From: Desulfobacteraceae bacterium
Lineage (GTDB): Bacteria > Desulfobacterota > DSM-4660 > Desulfatiglandales > HGW-15
Direction: 5' to 3'
DNA length: 12,187 nucleotides
NCBI GenBank assembly: GCA_003819975.1
Contig: RPPU01000070.1
Span: 1 to 12,187, forward strand
A model generated the notes under the pieces. It was not told where the DNA came from, did no database searches, and saw only the letters and a list, made by a program, of their open reading frames with translations. Below, one piece after another: positions 7,071-12,187 of the stretch (the stretch's first letter is position 1; each line of letters starts with the position of its first letter). The translations under genes and the position numbers were made by a program.

Positions 7071-8657
7071 ATGAAAAAAATTTTAGTAGTTTTGGCGGTG
7101 TTTTTTTTAACAGTTTTTTCATTTTCAGTGGCCATGGCTGCGCAAAAGGGTGAACTTAAGATCGGCAACGGCGCCGAACCCGAATCTATCGACCCCAGCC
7201 TCCAACAAGGTGTTTTGGAGCATCGCATCCACATCGCGCTTTTTGAAAACCTGACAACCGTAAACCCCAAAGATGCCTCACCTCTGCCGGCCCTTGCCAA
7301 GAGCTGGAAAATCAGCAAAGACGGCAAAACCTATACCTTCAACCTTAGAAAAACCACCTGGAGCGACGGCGTGCCGGTTACGGCTCAGACCATCGTGAAA
7401 TCCTGGTTAAGAACCCTTGATCCCAAAACAGCTGCTCCTTATGCCTGGTTCCCGGCTATGTTCATTGCCGGCGCCGAAGCCTTTAATGCCGGCAAAAATG
7501 CCGATCCGAACTCCGTGAAAATCAAAGCGGTTAACGATTTGACCTTTGAAATGGAATTGGTCGGGCCGTTGCCTTATGTTTTGGGCGCTTTGGAACACCC
7601 GGCTTTCTCATTGATTCCCATGCATGTAGTTGAGAAATTCGGCAAAGACTGGACCCTGCCGGGCAATATGGTCAGCAACGGACCTTTTATGCTGGAATCA
7701 TGGAAACCCCAGGATAAATTGACCGTGGTCCCGAACCCGAAATATTGGGACAAAGACAAGGTCAAATTGGCCAGAATCATTTATTATCCGATCGATGACA
7801 ACAATACGGCCCACAAGATGTTCCTGAACGGCGAATTGCATTGGACCGATACCATTCCGCTGGATCAGACCGAAGCGGCCTTGGCCCGGGACGATTCCTA
7901 CAATGCCCCTTATCTCGGCACCTATTATTATATGTTCCAATGCGAAAAGAAACCTTTTAACGATGCCAAAGTCCGCAAAGCACTTACGATTTCAATCAAT
8001 CGCAAAGAATTGACCAAAAAAGTCTCCAAAGCCGGTGAAATTCCGACCTATGTGATGGTTCCCCCCATGGCCGGATACAAAAACGTTATGGGTAACAAAG
8101 AAGATGTCGAACGCGCCAAGAAGCTGTTGTCCGAAGCCGGTTTCCCGGGCGGCAAGGGCTTCCCCAAGTTCGAGCTGGTTTATAACACCAATGAAGCTCA
8201 TAAGAAAATTGGCGAATATATTCAGCAACAATGGAAAGAAAACCTGGGCATCGAGTGCACCCTGGCCAACCAGGAATGGAAGACCTATCTGGCCAATACC
8301 AATGCCGGTCAATTCGAAGTGGCCCGCAAAGGATGGATCGGCGACTATCAGGATCCCAATACATTCCTGGATATGTTCGTGACCGGCGGCGGCATGAACG
8401 GCGGCAAATACAGCAACAAGGAATATGACGCTTTGATCAAACAGGCGGCTGAAGGCATTGATGCGAAAGGCAAGCTTATGAAACCGGCCGAGAGAATGAC
8501 CCTTCTGTCAAAAGCAGAAGACATTTTCATCACCCAGGATCAGGGCATTATGCCGATTTATCATTACACGACCAAAGGTATGATCAGCAAAAATGTAGTC
8601 GGTTGGTATACCAATGTCATGAACCTGCATCCGCTTAAAGAAGTTTCCCTTAAGTAA
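7071..8657 (+). CDS. oppA: Oligopeptide ABC transporter, periplasmic substrate-binding protein OppA
   Basis: This 528-aa family-5 solute-binding protein delivers peptides to the OppBCDF complex. Residues 1-23 are a classical signal peptide (MKK, hydrophobic core, A21-M-A23 cleavage site). There is no lipobox cysteine, so the mature protein should be free in the periplasm, which fits a diderm host. Characteristic segments are LAKSW (66-70), TFNLRKTTWSDGVPVTAQ (about 84-101), LDPKTAAPYAWF (about 107-118), NRKELTKKV (about 310-318) and GWIGDYQDPNTFLDMF (about 422-437). These follow the pattern of enterobacterial OppA/MppA rather than DppA, and the length is close to the roughly 540 aa of E. coli OppA. 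The ATG is preceded by a strong AAAAGGAGGG site. A terminator hairpin follows the stop within 20 nt, and the permease genes come after it. Peptide-length preference cannot be read from sequence. Confidence 0.95.
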   Translation: MKKILVVLAVFFLTVFSFSVAMAAQKGELKIGNGAEPESIDPSLQQGVLEHRIHIALFENLTTVNPKDASPLPALAKSWKISKDGKTYTFNLRKTTWSDGVPVTAQTIVKSWLRTLDPKTAAPYAWFPAMFIAGAEAFNAGKNADPNSVKIKAVNDLTFEMELVGPLPYVLGALEHPAFSLIPMHVVEKFGKDWTLPGNMVSNGPFMLESWKPQDKLTVVPNPKYWDKDKVKLARIIYYPIDDNNTAHKMFLNGELHWTDTIPLDQTEAALARDDSYNAPYLGTYYYMFQCEKKPFNDAKVRKALTISINRKELTKKVSKAGEIPTYVMVPPMAGYKNVMGNKEDVERAKKLLSEAGFPGGKGFPKFELVYNTNEAHKKIGEYIQQQWKENLGIECTLANQEWKTYLANTNAGQFEVARKGWIGDYQDPNTFLDMFVTGGGMNGGKYSNKEYDALIKQAAEGIDAKGKLMKPAERMTLLSKAEDIFITQDQGIMPIYHYTTKGMISKNVVGWYTNVMNLHPLKEVSLK

Positions 8658-8674
8658 TATTGTCTTAGATAACG

Positions 8675-8709
8675 AAAAAGAGCCGGTTGAATTATAACCG
8701 GCTCTTTTT
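8675..8709 (+). terminator. Intrinsic terminator or attenuator between oppA and oppB
   Basis: The arms 8675-8688 (AAAAAGAGCCGGTT) and 8696-8709 are perfectly complementary over 14 bp around a 7-nt loop. The arms contain the GC-rich core AGCCGG and run straight into a T tract (8705-8709). The matching A tract on the other side means it can act in both directions. It begins 17 nt after the oppA stop codon. Since oppB to oppF follow on the same strand without an obvious promoter of their own, partial read-through would give much more OppA than permease and ATPase. Confidence 0.9.
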
Positions 8710-8741
8710 AATGATTTCAATATATAGACGGTTACAAGAAG

Positions 8742-8751
8742 CGAATATTCG
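8742..8751. promoter_or_regulatory. Perfect 10-bp palindrome CGAATATTCG upstream of oppB
   Basis: CGAATATTCG is a perfect palindrome lying between the terminator and the oppB start at 8796. It could be an operator or part of a weak promoter for oppBCDF. I find no convincing -35/-10 pair around it, so a role is speculative. Confidence 0.2.
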
Positions 8752-8795
8752 TGTAGTTTCCGATTGATTCACTCGATTTCAGAATAAGGCATTCC

Positions 8796-9725
8796 ATGAC
8801 TAAATTTATTATAAAAAGACTTTTGAGTATATTCCCGACGTTGCTTATCGTTATTACGATTTGTTTCTTTTTAGTCCGTATGGCTCCGGGCGGACCGTTC
8901 GATCTGGAAAAGACCCTGCCTAAGGTCATCCAGGACAATATGAAAAAGAAATACCATATGGATGAACCCCTATGGAAGCAGTATGGCCGTTATGTTACCG
9001 ATTTGGTGTTTAAATTGGATTTTGGCCCTTCCTATCGCTACCAAGACCATGACGTCAGCTATTATATCGGGAAAAGTCTCCCGAATTCCGCGATGTTGGG
9101 CATTATTGCGCTTTCCCTGGCGGTTTTTCTGGGCGTGGGTGTCGGTATTATTTCCGCTTTGAAGCAAAACACATTAGCCGATTACATACCCATGAGCATT
9201 GCCGTTATCGGCATATCCGTGCCCAATTTCGTGGTCGGTCCCGTATTGATGTATTATCTGGCTTTGAAGTGGCAATGGTTGCCTACTTCCGGATGGATTA
9301 TGGAAGGCGGACCGAAAACGATCATCATGCCGGCGATCACCTTGTCGCTGGTCTTTTTTGCCTATATTGCCAGACTTTCACGATCGAGTCTCCTGGAAGT
9401 GCTTCGCAGCGATTATATCCGGACTGCCCGGGCCAAAGGCCTGAGCGGCCGAGTGGTTATATTCAAACACGCCCTGAAAGGGGCTATGCTGCCGGTCGTC
9501 AGTTATTTAGGACCGGCTTTTTCTTTTATTATCACGGGCTCCGTGGTCGTGGAATCCATTTTCCGAGTGCCCGGATTGGCCAAATTTTTTGTCCAATCCG
9601 CATTGAACCGCGATTACACCTTACTCTTGGGAGCGCTCATTATTTATTCTTCTATCTTGATGGTCGCGAATTTTGTTGTCGATGTGGCCTATTCGTTCAT
9701 TGATCCGCGAATTTCTTATAAGTAA
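8796..9725 (+). CDS. oppB: Oligopeptide ABC transporter permease OppB
   Basis: A 309-aa inner-membrane permease that pairs with OppC to form the peptide channel. It has about six membrane segments (near residues 9-28, 98-122, 131-156, 176-196, 232-256 and 277-298). The large periplasmic loop after the first segment carries the usual MAPGGPFD signature (29-36). The cytoplasmic EAA loop, which docks on the ATPase, is at 201-233 (YIRTARAKGLS at 207-217). Length equals the family norm of about 306 aa. The ATG start has TAAGG 6 nt upstream, weaker than the other sites of this operon. The stop codon at 9723-9725 overlaps the ribosome site of oppC, which suggests translational coupling. Confidence 0.95.
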   Translation: MTKFIIKRLLSIFPTLLIVITICFFLVRMAPGGPFDLEKTLPKVIQDNMKKKYHMDEPLWKQYGRYVTDLVFKLDFGPSYRYQDHDVSYYIGKSLPNSAMLGIIALSLAVFLGVGVGIISALKQNTLADYIPMSIAVIGISVPNFVVGPVLMYYLALKWQWLPTSGWIMEGGPKTIIMPAITLSLVFFAYIARLSRSSLLEVLRSDYIRTARAKGLSGRVVIFKHALKGAMLPVVSYLGPAFSFIITGSVVVESIFRVPGLAKFFVQSALNRDYTLLLGALIIYSSILMVANFVVDVAYSFIDPRISYK

Positions 9726-9737
9726 GGAGAACTGTTT

Positions 9738-10847
9738 TTGAACACGCAAGAAAAAAACAACTCACAACCCGTAAACGAGTTTAATCAACCGATCAAAGGC
9801 GTCAGCCTGAATCTGGATGCCTGGCGCAGATTAAAAAAGAACAAGATGGCGATCGGCGGCCTTTTTGTCGTTCTTTTTTATATTTTGATTGCATCCCTCG
9901 CATTTATACCCGGTTTCCCCATTCATTCTTACGATAAAATCATTCTGGATCATCAACATCTGCCTCCTTCTCTGACCAAAACCGCGGGTGATCTTTTATA
10001 TGAAAAAACAGAAAAGAAACTGTCGGCCATTGCAAAGAAGAGGGGGCGGGAATCTCTCAATGAAGAGGAAATTCAGGAACTGAAAGATCTGCGGCACCAG
10101 ATCGAGAACGAAACCATGGAAGAAGACGGCAAGACCATTAAAGTGCATCAACGCCGTTATCTTTTCGGAACCGATTATCACGGCCGGGATATGCTGGCCC
10201 GGATCGTTTTCGGCAGCCAGGTTTCCATCGGGATCGGAATCGTGGGAACCTTGACGGCCATGCTGATCGGAATCACCATCGGTTCCATTGCCGGCTATAG
10301 CGGCGGACGGACCGATTACTTTTTGGTGCGTTTTATCGACATCATGTACAGTCTGCCCTATATGATTTTGGTCATTATTTTTATGGCGATGTTCAAAAGC
10401 GATAATCAGATTCAGCGCATTATTAACCTTTATATCGCCATTGCCATGGTGAGTTGGCTGACCATGGCGCGGATCGTACGCGGGCAATTTATTTCCTTGA
10501 AAAATTCCGAATTCGTGGAAGCCGCCCGATCCATCGGCGCCAGCAAGACGCATATCATCATCCGGCATATCCTGCCGAACACTCTGGGTATTATTATCGT
10601 ATTTTCAACGCTTTCCTTCCCCCAATTTATTTTGGCTGAAGCGTTTCTTTCATTTTTGGGCTTAGGTATTTCCGCTCCTTTTGCTTCTTGGGGGTCTTTG
10701 ATCTCCGATGCCGTGGAAGGCATGGATCTGTTCCCCTGGCGGCTGTTCTTTCCCGCCGCCGCCATGACGATCTTTTTATTCGCCATGAACTTTTTAGGGG
10801 ACGGTTTGCGCGATGCCTTCGATCCCCAAAGCAAAAATAGATTGTAA
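9738..10847 (+). CDS. oppC: Oligopeptide ABC transporter permease OppC with enlarged periplasmic loop
   Basis: A 369-aa permease partner of OppB. The first membrane segment is at about 38-57. The conserved FGTDYHGRDM motif (143-152) is followed by the five-segment permease core, and the EAA loop is at about 257-281 (EAARSIGASKTHIIIRHILP). Typical OppC proteins are about 300 aa. The extra length lies between the first segment and the FGTD motif, at residues about 80-138. That insert is charged and helical in character (SLNEEEIQELKDLRHQIENE), predicted to lie on the periplasmic side, and could touch OppA. Translation starts at TTG 9738, 8 nt after AAGGAG (9724-9729); no in-frame ATG lies near this ribosome site. 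The gap from oppB is 12 nt. Confidence 0.94.
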   Translation: MNTQEKNNSQPVNEFNQPIKGVSLNLDAWRRLKKNKMAIGGLFVVLFYILIASLAFIPGFPIHSYDKIILDHQHLPPSLTKTAGDLLYEKTEKKLSAIAKKRGRESLNEEEIQELKDLRHQIENETMEEDGKTIKVHQRRYLFGTDYHGRDMLARIVFGSQVSIGIGIVGTLTAMLIGITIGSIAGYSGGRTDYFLVRFIDIMYSLPYMILVIIFMAMFKSDNQIQRIINLYIAIAMVSWLTMARIVRGQFISLKNSEFVEAARSIGASKTHIIIRHILPNTLGIIIVFSTLSFPQFILAEAFLSFLGLGISAPFASWGSLISDAVEGMDLFPWRLFFPAAAMTIFLFAMNFLGDGLRDAFDPQSKNRL

Positions 10848-10862
10848 AGGAGATTGAATCTT

Positions 10863-11849
10863 TTGAATAATAAAAAAGATATGATCCTGCAGGTTAAAGA
10901 CTTACAAACCTATTTCAAAACCGACGAAGGAGTCGTGAAAGCCGTTAACGGCGTTTCGTTCGATCTGCGCGCCAACGAAACCCTTGGACTGGTCGGGGAA
11001 TCGGCTTGCGGTAAATCCGTGACCAATCTTTCCATTATGCGACTGATTCCAACGCCTCCGGGTAAAATCGCCGGTGGAGAAGTCATATTCGAGGGACAGG
11101 ATATCCTGAAAATGAGCGATGCGGAGATTCGAGCTCTTCGGGGTAATAAGATTTCCATGATTTTTCAGGATCCCATGACTTCGTTGAATCCTTTTCTGCG
11201 TATTTCCACCCAGCTCTCGGAAACCATTATGCTCCACCAGGGGTTAAGCAAATCCGAAGCCCATGAGAAATCGATTCAGATGTTGAAAGTGGTCGGCATT
11301 CCTTCCCCGGAAAAACGCGTCAACGATTATCCCCATCAATTTTCAGGCGGTATGCGCCAGCGGGTTATGATCGCCATGGGCTTGAGCTGCAATCCCAAAA
11401 TTCTGATCGCGGATGAACCGACGACAGCCCTAGATGTGACCATCCAGGCCCAAATTCTCGACCTCATGCGGGATCTAAAGGACAAATTCAATTCGGCTAT
11501 AATCCTGGTCACTCATAACCTGGGCGTGGTGGCCGGTATTTGCGATAATGTCTGTGTGATGTACGCCGGTCGGATCGTGGAGAAGGGCACCAGTGAAGAA
11601 GTTTTTCACGACCCCAGACATCCGTATACCAAAGGCTTGTTAAAATCCATACCGAGGCACGATCAGGAAAAAAAGGAAAGACTTTATTCCATTGAAGGTC
11701 AGCCGCCCAACCTGATCAATTTGCCCGCTTGCTGTCCTTTTCATCCGCGTTGCGCCCATAAAAGCAATATTTGCACCCAACAATATCCCGGAACGGTAAA
11801 ATTGGATGATAATCGCGAAGTCAGTTGTTGGCTTTTTCAAAGCCATTAA
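10863..11849 (+). CDS. oppD: Oligopeptide ABC transporter ATP-binding protein OppD
   Basis: One of the two ATPases that drive OppBC. Numbering from TTG 10863 (328 aa), it has a Walker A motif GESACGKS (45-52), a Q-loop at Q102, a signature FSGGMRQR (160-167), a Walker B ILIADEP ending at D184-E185, and an H-loop at H218. The C-terminal oligopeptide-transporter extension carries cysteines at 290, 291, 297, 304 and 322, the pattern reported to hold an iron-sulfur cluster in OppD/DppD-type ATPases. In Walker A the usual fourth residue Gly is Ala. Start choice: a TTG at 10854 lies only 1 nt after the AAAGGAG site (10846-10852), too close, while the TTG at 10863 has 10 nt spacing. The first ATG (10881) is too far away. 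The gap from oppC is then 15 nt, like the other junctions. Confidence 0.93.
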   Translation: MNNKKDMILQVKDLQTYFKTDEGVVKAVNGVSFDLRANETLGLVGESACGKSVTNLSIMRLIPTPPGKIAGGEVIFEGQDILKMSDAEIRALRGNKISMIFQDPMTSLNPFLRISTQLSETIMLHQGLSKSEAHEKSIQMLKVVGIPSPEKRVNDYPHQFSGGMRQRVMIAMGLSCNPKILIADEPTTALDVTIQAQILDLMRDLKDKFNSAIILVTHNLGVVAGICDNVCVMYAGRIVEKGTSEEVFHDPRHPYTKGLLKSIPRHDQEKKERLYSIEGQPPNLINLPACCPFHPRCAHKSNICTQQYPGTVKLDDNREVSCWLFQSH

Positions 11850-11863
11850 AGAGGAGGAGACGA

Positions 11864-12187
11864 GTGACTGCTGCAAGTCCTTTATTGGAAGTTAAAAATT
11901 TGAAACTCCATTTTCCCATCGAAGAAGGGGTGTTATTTAGAAAACAGGTCGGCGCCATTCGCGCCGTGGACGGTATTGATTTTGAAATCCAGCCCGGTGA
12001 AACCCTCGGCCTGGTCGGAGAATCCGGTTGCGGTAAATCCACGGCGGCCCGGGCCATTGCTCAACTTTATCAGCCCACAGCCGGTGAGGTTTTTTTCGAT
12101 GGAGTTGACTTAACCAAACTCCACAAAGCCGATCTCCTGAAGGCCCGTAAAAACATTCAGATGATTTTTCAGGACCCTTATGCTTCG
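11864..12187 (+). CDS. oppF: Oligopeptide ABC transporter ATP-binding protein OppF (partial, N-terminal 108 aa)
   Basis: The frame opens at GTG 11864, with GGAGG (11853-11857) 6 nt upstream and 14 nt after the oppD stop, and remains open to the window end. It shows the start of an OppF-type ATPase: [21 protein letters not shown] near the N-terminus, typical of OppF/DppF, where the longer spacer before the A-loop differs from OppD. Then come Walker [10 protein letters not shown] (52-60) and the Q-loop MIFQDPYAS (100-108, Q103). Unlike its OppD partner, Walker A keeps the normal Gly. The signature, Walker B and C-terminal domain are outside the window. Its place after oppD matches the standard oppABCDF order. 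Confidence 0.93.
   Translation, partial: MTAASPLLEVKNLKLHFPIEEGVLFRKQVGAIRAVDGIDFEIQPGETLGLVGESGCGKSTAARAIAQLYQPTAGEVFFDGVDLTKLHKADLLKARKNIQMIFQDPYAS

Noticed and set aside
9996..10568. Leftward 190-codon frame inside oppC
   Set aside because: It lies fully antisense to a clear OppC permease, is rich in His, Asp and Gly as typical for reverse-frame shadows, and has no recognisable domain.
10430..10834. Leftward 134-codon frame inside oppC
   Set aside because: Antisense shadow of the conserved permease core, with no domain or ribosome site.

Overview
The window looks like bacterial chromosome from a Gram-negative (diderm) anaerobe-type lineage. A deltaproteobacterium (Desulfobacterota, perhaps Desulfobacterales) is my best guess. 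The reasons are the long hybrid histidine kinase with a V4R-like N-terminus and a C-terminal receiver, the presence of PilZ domains, and a solute-binding protein with a cleavable non-lipoprotein signal peptide. This taxonomic call is inference, as no rRNA or other phylogenetic marker is present.

Left half (1-6421) is entirely minus-strand. Read in the direction of transcription it holds: a PP-loop ATP-pyrophosphatase with a CxxC motif (6421-5543); a 689-aa protein with two PilZ-like domains and a GNAT-like C-terminal half (5438-3369); a 962-aa membrane hybrid histidine kinase, V4R-like/2TM/GAF/PAS/HisKA/HATPase/REC (3334-446); a 120-bp inverted-repeat element (443-324) that looks like a MITE or a large hairpin; a near-consensus sigma-70 promoter (315-287); and the first 78 codons of an exported, AMIN-like protein that leaves the window at base 1. 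The kinase starts 34 nt after the PilZ/GNAT stop codon, so the two are probably co-transcribed. The PP-loop gene is 104 nt further upstream and may belong to the same unit. Together they could form a c-di-GMP- and phosphorelay-linked signalling or modification module that I do not recognise as a described system.

Middle (6422-7070) is a 649-bp, strongly A+T-rich divergent intergenic region. It carries a likely sigma-70 promoter for the rightward operon, two inverted repeats that could be operators, and no convincing gene.

Right half (7071-12187) is an oligopeptide ABC transporter operon in the order oppA-oppB-oppC-oppD-oppF, with oppF cut by the window end. OppA is the periplasmic binding protein, OppB and OppC the inner-membrane permeases, and OppD and OppF the ATPases. 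A strong intrinsic terminator hairpin sits between oppA and oppB and probably makes OppA more abundant than the membrane complex by partial termination. oppB to oppF are packed with 12-15 nt gaps, and oppC, oppD and oppF use TTG, TTG and GTG starts. This half is conventional apart from an extra charged segment in OppC and a Gly-to-Ala change in the OppD Walker A motif.
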